DNA from: Opitutales bacterium
GTDB lineage: Bacteria > Verrucomicrobiota > Verrucomicrobiia > Opitutales > JABSRG01
Direction: 5' to 3'
Length of the DNA stretch: 37,925 bases
Assembly: GCA_028280845.1 (NCBI GenBank)
Contig: JANQKZ010000048.1
Location: 1 to 37,925, forward strand
In this document: in pieces, positions 23,399 through 31,422 of the stretch
Layout: each line of letters begins with the position of its first letter
Position numbering within the stretch: position 1 is the stretch's first letter
Program-made: the position numbers and the translations under genes
The notes under the pieces: model-generated
Told to the model about the DNA's origin: nothing
The model's input: the letters and a program-made list of their open reading frames with translations, nothing else
Databases searched by the model: none

Positions 23399-24931
23399 CT
23401 ATTTCGCCGTTTCCGAAAACCGTCGCTCCCGGATCACGGTAATTTTAATGGATCCCGGGTAATTCAACTCGTCCTCTACCCGCTGTCTGAGCAATCGAGC
23501 CAGTTTCTTCGCTTCTTCGTCATCCACCTCCTCGGGGGAAACAATAACCCGCACCTCCCGTCCGGCTTGAATAGCATAGGCATCCTGCACCCCTTTAAAT
23601 CGACGGGCCACCTCTTCCAGGCTCTTCACCCGGCGAATATAGCTGTCCATCGTATCGGTCCGCGCCCCGGGCCGCATCGCCGATAGGCCATCGGCTACCT
23701 TGACCAAGCCCGCATAAACACTCTCATCCGGGACTTCATCGTGGTGGGCGGCCACCGCGTTGATCACCTGCCACTCTTCGCCATACCGGCGCAAAATATC
23801 GGCCCCCACCTTCGCATGGCTCCCTTCATACTCATGGGTAACACTCTTCCCCATATCGTGAAACAGGCCTGCTCGCTTGGCCAACATCTGATCCAAGCCC
23901 AACTCCGCAGCCAGTAAAGAGCAGATAAAGGCCACCTCTATCGAGTGATCCAGGGTGTTCTGATTGTTGGACAGGCGGTAATGCAGTTTCCCGAGGAGTT
24001 CGACAATTTCCGGGGCCACCGAGTGGAGCCGCAATTCCCGGAGCGCCTTTTCACCCCATTCCTGGATGCTACGGGTCAATTCCTCTTCACATCGTGACAC
24101 GGTTTCTTCAATCGTGGCTGGATTGATGCGTCCGTCTTTTGTCAACCGCTCAAGCGCGAGTCGAGCCACCTCCCTGCGAACCGGATCAAAAGACGAGACG
24201 AGGACCGTTTCGGGCGACTCATCGATCATCAGCGTCGTCCCCGTAATCGATTCAAAAGTACGGATGTTCCGGCCTTCCCTCCCGATAATACGGCCTTTCA
24301 TCTCTTCGGTTTCCAACCGTACCAGGGTCGCGCTCGCCTCGTTGGCCGGATTGCTTGCAATCCGTTGCATGGCCGCCAGGAGCGTTCGCTTTGCATGGTC
24401 CTCAACTTCAGCTTCACTGCGCCCCAACACCTCGGCACGCAGCTGCTGGACCTCGTCCTCAGCCTCCTTCCGCGCGTGGTCCATCAACGCCTGCTTCACG
24501 CGCACCTCATCCCATTGCGACATGCTGTGGAGGCGCATGCGGTACAAGCGGGAAAACTTGTCCAGTTCCTTTTCCTTTGCACAGATGGATTCCTCCCGCC
24601 GATGAATCTCCTGCCGGGTGGATTCTAACCGCTCTTCGATTTCATCTGCCCCCTCAATTCGGCTCTTCACCAGCTTCTCTCTGGCTTGCAATTCCGATTC
24701 CCACTCCCGAAGCCGACTGTCTTCCTTCGCACGGTTCCGTTCCGCCTCTAATTCAGCTTCCGTTTTTACCTGCAAGGCTTTCAACTCGGCTTCTCTTACA
24801 ACAAGATTCGCCTTTTCCCCGGCTTCCTTTCGCTGGAGCTCAACGGATTTTTTCAAAAATACACGAAACAGCAATGCGACAATTGCTGCACCAGCTAAAA
24901 AAGTCAGAATTAGAGCCCAAGGATTATACAT
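23399..24931 (-). CDS. rny: Ribonuclease Y
   Basis: The 510-residue endoribonuclease is anchored in the membrane and begins mRNA decay. It has an N-terminal transmembrane helix (LILTFLAGAAIVALLFRVFL), then a long charged coiled coil (about 30-200). A KH domain contains GRIIGREGRNIRTFESITG. The HD domain motif is LDHSIEVAFICSLLA with LFHDMGKSVTHEYEGSH and VAAHHDEVP, giving the metal-binding His/Asp set. The length matches the family. It is divergent from rodA over a 208-base gap and lies upstream of proS on the same strand, separated by 170 bases. The window also encodes an RNase E/G, so this organism appears to have both decay endonucleases. Confidence 0.95.
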   Translation of the reverse strand: MYNPWALILTFLAGAAIVALLFRVFLKKSVELQRKEAGEKANLVVREAELKALQVKTEAELEAERNRAKEDSRLREWESELQAREKLVKSRIEGADEIEERLESTRQEIHRREESICAKEKELDKFSRLYRMRLHSMSQWDEVRVKQALMDHARKEAEDEVQQLRAEVLGRSEAEVEDHAKRTLLAAMQRIASNPANEASATLVRLETEEMKGRIIGREGRNIRTFESITGTTLMIDESPETVLVSSFDPVRREVARLALERLTKDGRINPATIEETVSRCEEELTRSIQEWGEKALRELRLHSVAPEIVELLGKLHYRLSNNQNTLDHSIEVAFICSLLAAELGLDQMLAKRAGLFHDMGKSVTHEYEGSHAKVGADILRRYGEEWQVINAVAAHHDEVPDESVYAGLVKVADGLSAMRPGARTDTMDSYIRRVKSLEEVARRFKGVQDAYAIQAGREVRVIVSPEEVDDEEAKKLARLLRQRVEDELNYPGSIKITVIRERRFSETAK

Positions 24932-25139
24932 AAGAATCGCTACGTCAGAAGCATGTCATGTAGCGGTTATGCAAAAACCGTAATAAAGCTCGGGAACCTC
25001 TATTAATCAAGGGGGAATTGATCGACAAATCCGTATATTTCAGGAATTTAGGCGTGATTTAATAGGTCGGATTTCGTACCTTTGATTCAGTCCGGGTCTA
25101 CATTTCGTCACCAGAAACGCAGCATTCGGTTCCTTTTTC
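24932..25139. promoter_or_regulatory. Divergent rny/rodA intergenic region
   Basis: The 208-base gap must hold both promoters. Near the rny side there is an inverted repeat CGCTAC (24938-24943) / GTAGCG (24960-24965) and a small hairpin CGGTT (24964-24968) / AACCG (24976-24980), which would lie in the rny 5' leader. I could not place convincing -35/-10 boxes. Confidence 0.35.
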
Positions 25140-26375
25140 GTGAAAAGTACGGTTTTCAATAAGAGCTATCAAAAGATTCTCAGACCCGCTTCATCCAGCC
25201 GGGTCGACTTTATCTCCCCCTTTTGCATCCTCCTCCTCGGTTGCATTGGGGTGCTCTTCATCTACTCCGCCCAGACTTACAGCGGTGGGAATTTGTGGAA
25301 GAAACAGCTGTTCTGGCTCTCCCTCGGGGTCATCGTCTACATAGCAGTCTCAGCTATCAATTATAAGATCTTCATGGAGAAGGCCTTGTGGATCTACATC
25401 CTCGGGCTTGTGATGCTCCTTGCCGTCTTTTCCCCACTGGGGGTGACCCTTTACGGCGCCCGCCGATGGATCAACCTCGGCATCATGAACTTCCAGCCCA
25501 CGGAAATGGCCAAAATCGCCACCCTCATCATGATTTCCAGCATCCTGGCCCGCTCGCGAATCGAGGATTTCCGCAGCTCAGTCAAAGTCCTGGCCTGGGT
25601 GGGCCTCGTCTTTTCCCTACCTATATTATTGATTTTTCTGCAACCTGATCTAGGTTCGACGCTTGTTTTTCCCCCGATGGTGTTCGCCTTGTTATACGTT
25701 TCCAAGCTATCGGAGCGATTTTTCGTAACCGCCTTTGCCTTATTCCTGCTAGCCGTGGGAGTGGTGGGCTTTGACGTGTACCGGTATTATTCTTTTCTCG
25801 ATGAACGGGGCATTTCCCCACGGCAAAATACCGGCCTTTACGAAGAGCATGCGATTTTACCCTTAAAGGATTACCAGCGAAACCGGATTCTGGCCTTCGT
25901 AGCCCCGGAACTCGTCGATCCCCGCGGAATCGGTGTCGCCTGGAATGGAAACCAGGCCCGGATCTCGGTAGCTACTGGTGGTTTATTTGGCAAAGGACTC
26001 CAGCAGGGGACTCAAGCTCAACTGGGTTACCTTCCCCAAAGTGTAGCCCACAACGATTTTATATTCGCAGTTATTGCGGAAGAAACAGGTTTTATCGGAA
26101 GTGTATTTATCATTGCAATTTTCGGCCTCATTATAGGCAACGGATTTCGCATTGCAGGTAAGGCCCGTGATCAATTCGGGATGTTGCTGGCCGTCGGCGT
26201 CAGTGTTTTCTTTCTCGTGCATGCCTTCATCAATATTGGCATGACTATTGGAATTTCCCCGATCACAGGCCTCCCACTTCCATTCTTAAGTTATGGAGGC
26301 TCCTTCGTTTTGAGTTGCTGTATCCTACAAGGTCTTGTGCAAAGCGTTTATCGCTTTAGAAAGGATTTCTCATGA
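25140..26375 (+). CDS. rodA: Peptidoglycan glycosyltransferase RodA (SEDS family)
   Basis: The 411-residue polytopic membrane protein starts at GTG 25140. About ten hydrophobic segments are visible. SEDS motifs are present: GARRWINLGIMNFQPTEMAK, the extracellular loop region after ISVATGGLFGKGLQQGTQ, NDFIFAVIAEETGF, and GLPLPFLSYGGS near the C-terminus. RodA polymerises glycan strands for cell elongation together with a class B PBP. FtsW is the alternative SEDS member, but the downstream rng gene is typical of rod-shape clusters and favours RodA. No mre genes are in the window. Confidence 0.88.
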   Translation: MKSTVFNKSYQKILRPASSSRVDFISPFCILLLGCIGVLFIYSAQTYSGGNLWKKQLFWLSLGVIVYIAVSAINYKIFMEKALWIYILGLVMLLAVFSPLGVTLYGARRWINLGIMNFQPTEMAKIATLIMISSILARSRIEDFRSSVKVLAWVGLVFSLPILLIFLQPDLGSTLVFPPMVFALLYVSKLSERFFVTAFALFLLAVGVVGFDVYRYYSFLDERGISPRQNTGLYEEHAILPLKDYQRNRILAFVAPELVDPRGIGVAWNGNQARISVATGGLFGKGLQQGTQAQLGYLPQSVAHNDFIFAVIAEETGFIGSVFIIAIFGLIIGNGFRIAGKARDQFGMLLAVGVSVFFLVHAFINIGMTIGISPITGLPLPFLSYGGSFVLSCCILQGLVQSVYRFRKDFS

Positions 26376-26450
26376 TCCGACCTCTGTCCCTCCACCGATA
26401 CACGACTCGCCGTCAGAGCGCATGGTCCTCCCATCCAACCCACAGGAATC

Positions 26451-28217
26451 ATGCAAGAGGAAAAAGTTCAAACTCCCCCCAAAGCGGACATAAATTCTGA
26501 TGAACGCTTTACTGAAGAGCTACAGGCACCGCCCAAGGAAGAAAAGGGCCGTCCGGTAGACGAGGGCAAAATCAAAAAGGAGGCCAAGGAGCGCTCAAAA
26601 AAGCGCCCCATCCTACAGCGAATTGTCCATGCGATCTCCAAGGAAAAAACCCAGTTCAAGGAGATCATCATAAACAGCGAGCCCCTCGAGAAGCGGGCCG
26701 CTCTCCTGGATGATGGCATTCTGGAAAAGTTCGAGGTCGAGCGAACCGGTGAAAACCGGATGGTTGGCGCCATCTTTAAAGGAAAAATCCAGAATCTGGA
26801 ACCCGGCCTGAAGGCGGCTTTTGTCGATATTGGTCAGGATAAAAATGCCTTCCTCCACTACTGGGACATCAACCCCTCCGCATCTGAAGATAAGTCGATT
26901 GAGGTGGTCCGCGAAAATCGGACCGAAGCCCAGCGACAGCGCAACGAGAAGAAAATCTCGCTCAAGGACATCCCCAAACACTACCCGATTGGGACAGAAA
27001 TAATCGTCCAGATCACCAAGGCCCAAATTGGGTCAAAAGGGCCCCGAACCACCACCAACATCGCCCTGCCCGGCCGTTTTCTGGTCCTCATGCCTTATAG
27101 CGGTCAATGCGGAATCTCCCGAAAGATTGAGAATCGCCAGGAGCGCACCCGCCTGAAAAAGATTCTCCAGGATCTCACCATTCCCGAAGGCATGGGGGTC
27201 ATCATTCGGACCGCCGGTGAAGGCAAGAAGACTCGCTGGTTTGTGCGCGATCTTCACATTCTCCTGAAAAAATGGGAGATCATCCGTGAGCGGATCGACA
27301 ACGCGAAACAACCCACTTGCGTCTACACGGAGCCGGACTTGGTGGAGCGCACCGTCCGTGATTTCCTGACCGAGGAAATTGATCGGGTCATGATCGACAA
27401 TCCGGAGGACCACGAACGCATGGTCCAGGTCATCCAACAGATTTCACCGCGCTCCAAGGGTAAAGTGCATTTATTCAAAGATGACATTCCGATCTTTGAA
27501 CGCTACAACATCGAGCGGCAAATCGAACAGACCTTCATGCGCCGGGTCCCCCTGCCCAGCGGCGGCGAGATTTATATTGAGGAGACCGAGGCCCTCATCT
27601 CAGTCGACGTCAATACCGGCTCTCATAAAGTTCAAGGCAAGGATGGGAAAGACTTCATCCTCAAGGCCAACCTCGAAGCGGCGACCGAGGTCGCACGCCA
27701 ATGCCGCCTCCGCAACTTGGGCGGTTTGATCATCATCGATTTAATCGATATGAAGAATAAGAAGGATCGACAATTCGTCCTTAAGCGTATGCGGGATGAA
27801 ATGTCCAAGGACAAGGCCAAGAGTCACGTCCTCCCTATTTCCCAGCTCGGCATCATGCAGATGACCCGCCAGCGCCACAGCGAATCCACGGCTTCCGGTA
27901 TGTACTCCCCCTGCCCCTACTGCCGGGGTCGAGGCATCGTGAAAAGTAGCCGCACGATGTCGGTCGAAGTTCAACGAAGAATCGTATCGGTTATTCGACA
28001 TGAGCAGAATCGTATCGGAAAAGAAGGGGTGAAGGGTATGCAACTTCGCATCCTGCTCCACCCGACGAACCTCGAGCGTCTACGCCATGAAGATGAACAC
28101 TTACTCCTCGAAATTGAAGAGAGCTTTGATATTCACCTCAGCTTCCGGGCAGATCCCTCCTTCCATATCGAAAATTTCAAGATCCTCGACGCCCAATCAG
28201 GTAGAGAGCTGCGTTAA
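26451..28217 (+). CDS. rng: Ribonuclease E/G family endoribonuclease
   Basis: The 588-residue protein begins at ATG 26451, preceded by AGGA four bases upstream. An N-terminal 60-70 residue charged extension ([20 protein letters not shown]) precedes the conserved start [18 protein letters not shown]. The S1-like domain follows ([31 protein letters not shown]), then the catalytic DNase I-like region with SVDVNTGSH and [14 protein letters not shown] (the two metal-binding Asp). The Zn-link CPYCRGRG holds the dimer interface. It lacks the long RNase E scaffold tail, so it is RNase G-like. It cuts rRNA precursors and mRNAs. It lies 75 bases downstream of rodA and is likely cotranscribed. Confidence 0.9.
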   Translation: MQEEKVQTPPKADINSDERFTEELQAPPKEEKGRPVDEGKIKKEAKERSKKRPILQRIVHAISKEKTQFKEIIINSEPLEKRAALLDDGILEKFEVERTGENRMVGAIFKGKIQNLEPGLKAAFVDIGQDKNAFLHYWDINPSASEDKSIEVVRENRTEAQRQRNEKKISLKDIPKHYPIGTEIIVQITKAQIGSKGPRTTTNIALPGRFLVLMPYSGQCGISRKIENRQERTRLKKILQDLTIPEGMGVIIRTAGEGKKTRWFVRDLHILLKKWEIIRERIDNAKQPTCVYTEPDLVERTVRDFLTEEIDRVMIDNPEDHERMVQVIQQISPRSKGKVHLFKDDIPIFERYNIERQIEQTFMRRVPLPSGGEIYIEETEALISVDVNTGSHKVQGKDGKDFILKANLEAATEVARQCRLRNLGGLIIIDLIDMKNKKDRQFVLKRMRDEMSKDKAKSHVLPISQLGIMQMTRQRHSESTASGMYSPCPYCRGRGIVKSSRTMSVEVQRRIVSVIRHEQNRIGKEGVKGMQLRILLHPTNLERLRHEDEHLLLEIEESFDIHLSFRADPSFHIENFKILDAQSGRELR

Positions 28218-28244
28218 ACCAAATCCGTTGCTTTAGCGAAATTT

Positions 28245-28284
28245 CCAAAACCCCAATACCCGAGTTTCGTCATTGGGGTTTTGG
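28245..28284. terminator. Bidirectional intrinsic terminator between rng and the next minus-strand gene
   Basis: A perfect 13-bp inverted repeat pairs CCAAAACCCCAAT (28245-28257) with ATTGGGGTTTTGG (28272-28284) across a 14-base loop. The GC part followed by TTTT on either strand lets it work for both convergent genes. Confidence 0.75.
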
Positions 28285-28329
28285 ACTTCCTTGCTCCTTG
28301 AACCTTGTGGCTTGGTCATTCTGGGGGGT

Positions 28330-29172
28330 TCAGCCCAACAGGTTCAACCCCGCCATTATCATGACCCAGGCCGCTATTGCAGCGACCACCTTGGTCATGA
28401 CCACCACACGGATAATAGTGGGCCATTGCGTGGCACTGGTGAACCCTTTGACCAGGTAAAGCATCGCAATGAAAGAGCTCAAGGTTACCACCGGGCCGAG
28501 AAAAGGGAGGGCCGCGGATCCCCATATCCACTCGACCAACGCTTTGATTCCCGTATCTATCACGGCAATCGCCAGAAGCCCCGGAATAAACGCAGATACC
28601 CCGGTTATGTTCACAGCAATCTTCAGTATGATTAAGGTAATGACCATGGAGATTCCATACCCTATCAGCACGCTTCCGATTCCAGGCGCACTGGGTTCAT
28701 AATCGTCCCAACCTTCCCAAGTATCCGTTATCGGCACGGATTCTGTCGCCGCAAGCTCGGCTCGAGCCGCTGCCTCCTCTGCAATTTCTGCCTCCTGCAT
28801 CCGGAGCCCCGCCTGTTCCGCCTCCGTCAACTGGAGATCCCGCGGTATCGAGTCCGGCGAAGAGGGAAAAGAAGGAATGCCACCTCCCTCTGGGGCCGGC
28901 TCCGGCTGGCGAGGACGCTCGCCCTCCTCCGGAGGCCCCATGGCATACTCCATACCTTCCACCTCCACTACCTTTCCATTTTCCAAGGTGATTCGCGCCC
29001 CGTTGGGAAATATTAAAATCTCCCGTCCGGGCCGGCTCAATGTGGATGTCGGACGGCCCAGCTCCCAGACCAGGGCTTGACGCTCCATGCCGAGATAGAT
29101 CTCCGCGTGGATCCCTATCGCAGTCACCACCAGTCCTATTAATAAGCGAAAATACAGGCCGGGATTTCGCAT
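28330..29172 (-). CDS. Hypothetical protein: BamE-like N-terminal domain plus C-terminal membrane domain
   Basis: The 280-residue protein begins with a signal or anchor (YFRLLIGLVVTAIGIHA). A short domain follows, reading YLGMERQALVWELGRPTST and then IFPNGARITLENGKVVEVEG, which resembles the small SmpA/BamE-type fold (about 25-75). A Pro/Glu-rich and helical linker (75-150) comes next. The C-terminal 120 residues hold about four hydrophobic segments (IGYGISMVITLIILKIAV, GLLAIAVIDTGIKALV, VVVMTKVVAAIAAWVMIMAG). I do not know a named family with this combination. It lies beyond the bidirectional terminator at the 3' side and 83 bases downstream of the thioesterase on the same strand. Confidence 0.65.
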   Translation of the reverse strand: MRNPGLYFRLLIGLVVTAIGIHAEIYLGMERQALVWELGRPTSTLSRPGREILIFPNGARITLENGKVVEVEGMEYAMGPPEEGERPRQPEPAPEGGGIPSFPSSPDSIPRDLQLTEAEQAGLRMQEAEIAEEAAARAELAATESVPITDTWEGWDDYEPSAPGIGSVLIGYGISMVITLIILKIAVNITGVSAFIPGLLAIAVIDTGIKALVEWIWGSAALPFLGPVVTLSSFIAMLYLVKGFTSATQWPTIIRVVVMTKVVAAIAAWVMIMAGLNLLG

Positions 29173-29255
29173 GAACGATGCCTAGCTTAATTTTGATAAA
29201 ATGGAAAGGGAAAGAACCGACCTACCCATTTTCAATGCTTCCAAGTTCAGCCCCA

Positions 29256-29657
29256 TCAACCCTTCGGCCCGAACTGGTGTTCCTCCAACATAGCCCGTTG
29301 CGCATCGGTCAATGGCAGCGTAGCTTTTGTGGGGTAATCGTAGTGCACCAGAACTGATTCTCCAAAGGCGCAACATTGGTTATTCTGCCAGGCCTCCTGA
29401 TACACCACGAAGGACTTGGTTCCTACTCTGCGCACCCCCGTCCGGATCTCCACCTCGGCTCCATAATAGATTTCACGCTTATACTCTACCTCCATACGGG
29501 CCAGGATCAGATGCGGGTTGTGCAGCGACTTCTCTGGATTGAATAAATCAAATAACGGATCTCTCGACCGCTCAAACCACTGGGGGAGCCGGGTGTTGTT
29601 CACGTGGCCTAAGGCATCGGTCTCATAAAATCCTACCCGAAAGATATCTCTGAACAT
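29256..29657 (-). CDS. Acyl-CoA thioesterase, 4HBT/YbgC-like hotdog protein
   Basis: The 133-residue protein is a typical single-hotdog thioesterase. It has the signature FYETDALGHVNNTRLPQWFE (10-29), where the Asp is the catalytic residue of the 4-hydroxybenzoyl-CoA thioesterase/YbgC type. YKREIYYGAEVEIRTGVRRVG and a conserved C-terminal strand follow. It hydrolyses short or aromatic acyl-CoAs; the substrate is not readable. ATG 29657 has a purine-rich ribosome site (GAGAGACAGG) just upstream. It is divergent from the first PEP-CTERM gene across a very AT-rich 230-base gap. Confidence 0.87.
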   Translation of the reverse strand: MFRDIFRVGFYETDALGHVNNTRLPQWFERSRDPLFDLFNPEKSLHNPHLILARMEVEYKREIYYGAEVEIRTGVRRVGTKSFVVYQEAWQNNQCCAFGESVLVHYDYPTKATLPLTDAQRAMLEEHQFGPKG

Positions 29658-29758
29658 ACCTGTCTCTCTTATACCCCCCAGTCTCCGTTGAAAAGCTCCC
29701 TTCTTTCCAAAATTTTCATAAATGAAAAATTTTTACTGATATAAAAATTTAATACAAT

Positions 29759-29767
29759 TGCATTGCA
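29759..29767 (+). promoter_or_regulatory. Putative activator site (TGCATTGCA) of the first PEP-CTERM gene
   Basis: TGCATTGCA lies about 100 bases upstream of the -24 element at 29861, a normal distance for a sigma-54 enhancer site. The identical 9-mer occurs at 20982 (regulator gene) and 34182. Confidence 0.5.
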
Positions 29768-29860
29768 TTTTTACTAAAATAAAAAATTTCCGTAGACGTC
29801 AAAAAATTTAATAAATGTAAGTAATTACTATTAAATATCTTACAGATTTCATTAGTTTAT

Positions 29861-29876
29861 TGGAATAGCTTATGCA
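29861..29876 (+). promoter_or_regulatory. Putative sigma-54 (-24/-12) promoter of the first PEP-CTERM gene
   Basis: TGGAATAGCTTATGCA has GG at 29862-29863 and GC at 29874-29875, separated by exactly ten bases. It is embedded in an inverted repeat TTGGAAT (29860-29866) / ATTCCAA (29876-29882). AAATATCTTA, starting 28 bases upstream of the T of TGG, aligns with CAATGACTTA before the other two genes. Confidence 0.6.
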
Positions 29877-29888
29877 TTCCAATGAGGC

Positions 29889-31223
29889 ATGAAATTACCA
29901 TGCATCGCCCTCAGGCAACGATTGACCGCTATATGGTGGATCAGCCTCCTGATCCTGGGCCTTTCCTTTAAAGATAAGGTGCTGGGTGAGGCGCGGCCTC
30001 TATCGGGGCTCCAACCGATTGGGACATTTTCCGAAACTTTCGATGCTGAGGATAAGGAGGATGAGGCCGAGGGCAACCCTCCCTCCCTCCATCAAGCCCC
30101 CACCTACAGCTGGGATGGGGAGGCCGGCCTCTGGGGCTACGGGATCTGGGGAGAGGGCACTTCAAGTCAGGGAAACTGGGTGGGTAACGAAAACCCGATC
30201 GATTATGCAGATGTCACGTTTGGTAACGATGTGGTTGGAGGAAATCTGAATGTGCTCATCTGGGGAGGGGATCGCGAACGAGTGGTCAGCTCCATGACCT
30301 TTGACAACCCTACCGGCTATACAATTTCCGGTGGAACCATCGTTATGGATTCCAATGGCAAGCAGCCCTTTACCTCAATCGTAGTGAATGACCGCAATGG
30401 TCGTTACGGAACCACACATACCATCTCCAGCAATATTCTCGCGCGGGAGAATTTACATATCGAGAACCGCACCGGATCCACAACCCTTCAAATCAACGGG
30501 AGCCTCAACCTGGAAGGCAATTCGCTCCAGATTTCCGGAAAGGGAACCACTACCCTCGCAGGCCAGACTATTAAGGGGGATCAAGTCACGAAAGAGGGAT
30601 CGGGTACCCTCAGCGTGACTGGTAACCTCGAGGCCAGGGTTATCACGGTAAACGGGGGATCCATGCGGCTCAACAACGAGACCGGCAATGCCCTTACCAC
30701 CGAGCAAGTCATTCTACGCGGAGGCACGCTCTTTTTGGATAAGGACAATCAGATCGACAACTCCGCCACCCTGGAGCTGGCTGGGGGAACCCTGGCCACC
30801 GGAGGCTATAGCGACACACTCGGATCCCTCACCTTGTCCAACACCTCGGTTATCGATTTAGGCAATGGAAGCAGCGTGCTTCACTTTGATTCCAGCGCCT
30901 CCCAGGACTGGTCGGGAGAACTCCATATTACCAACTGGGATGGCAATGCCCATTCCGGTAATGGCAACGACCAGATTGTTTTTGGTGATGATGGCGAGGG
31001 GCTCAGTCAGGACCAACTCAGTCAGATTCGATTCATTAATCCGGAAGGCTATGAGGAGGGAATCTATGGCGCCATGATTTTGGAAAACGGAGAAGTGGTT
31101 CCCCTTCCTGTCCCCGTTCCGGAACCTGGCACCGCCATCGGTGCCATCGCCCTCTTCGGCCTCGCCCTCCTTCACGAGCGAAAACGCATCCGAGCCTGGT
31201 GGTCTCGCCGCTCTCAGGACTAG
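29889..31223 (+). CDS. PEP-CTERM surface protein with autotransporter-type beta repeats (no lectin domain)
   Basis: The 444-residue protein has an N-terminal hydrophobic signal (LTAIWWISLLILGLSF). A WxGxGxW-type start of the repeat region follows (YSWDGEAG), then about 250 residues of short beta-strand repeats rich in Gly, Thr and Asn (GSLNLEGNSLQISGKGTTTL). A conserved module of about 110 residues comes next (LELAGGTLATGG to ILENGEVVPLP). It ends with the sorting tail VPEPGTAIGAIALFGLALL and then HERKRIRAWW, a PEP-CTERM signal read by exosortase. It is exported, and the tail is presumably cleaved and attached at the outer surface. No exosortase gene lies in the window. ATG 29889 is only 14 bases after the -12 GC, so the mRNA may be almost leaderless. 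GAGG stands one base before the ATG, too close to act as a ribosome site. Confidence 0.82.
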   Translation: MKLPCIALRQRLTAIWWISLLILGLSFKDKVLGEARPLSGLQPIGTFSETFDAEDKEDEAEGNPPSLHQAPTYSWDGEAGLWGYGIWGEGTSSQGNWVGNENPIDYADVTFGNDVVGGNLNVLIWGGDRERVVSSMTFDNPTGYTISGGTIVMDSNGKQPFTSIVVNDRNGRYGTTHTISSNILARENLHIENRTGSTTLQINGSLNLEGNSLQISGKGTTTLAGQTIKGDQVTKEGSGTLSVTGNLEARVITVNGGSMRLNNETGNALTTEQVILRGGTLFLDKDNQIDNSATLELAGGTLATGGYSDTLGSLTLSNTSVIDLGNGSSVLHFDSSASQDWSGELHITNWDGNAHSGNGNDQIVFGDDGEGLSQDQLSQIRFINPEGYEEGIYGAMILENGEVVPLPVPVPEPGTAIGAIALFGLALLHERKRIRAWWSRRSQD

Positions 31224-31270
31224 CTTACAGATCATATAGGTTATCTTTTCAAAGTTGCATAGCTTGTTAA

Positions 31271-31287
31271 TGCATTGCGTTTGCAAT
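31271..31287 (+). promoter_or_regulatory. Putative activator site of the second PEP-CTERM gene
   Basis: TGCATTGCG (31271-31279) leads into an inverted repeat ATTGC (31274-31278), four bases, GCAAT (31283-31287). It is about 120 bases upstream of the -24 element and resembles the 20969 repeat half-sites. Confidence 0.45.
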
Positions 31288-31394
31288 TTTTAAGAATAAC
31301 TATCGCTTATTCAGATTTCCTATATTTTGAAAAAACATTTTACATTTTTTTTAGTCAATTGTACTTCAATGACTTACGAATCAATTTAGGATAG

Positions 31395-31410
31395 TGGTAT
31401 AGCGACTGCA
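31395..31410 (+). promoter_or_regulatory. Putative sigma-54 (-24/-12) promoter of the second PEP-CTERM gene
   Basis: TGGTATAGCGACTGCA has GG at 31396-31397 and GC at 31408-31409 with ten bases between. It agrees with the first promoter at 12 of 16 positions. CAATGACTTA lies at 31367-31376, starting 28 bases upstream. The start codon at 31423 is 14 bases after the final C of the GC, the same as in the first gene. Confidence 0.62.
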
Positions 31411-31422
31411 ACGTGTGGGCGT

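Noticed and set aside
29708-29733. AT-rich imperfect palindrome (ATTTTCAT / ATGAAAAAT) upstream of the first PEP-CTERM gene
   Set aside because: In such AT-rich DNA this is expected by chance, and no comparable palindrome precedes the other two genes.
29882-29971. A 29-codon frame from ATG 29882 overlapping the first PEP-CTERM start
   Set aside because: It has no ribosome site and a Pro-rich nonsense-like product; the ATG belongs to the inverted repeat around the promoter.
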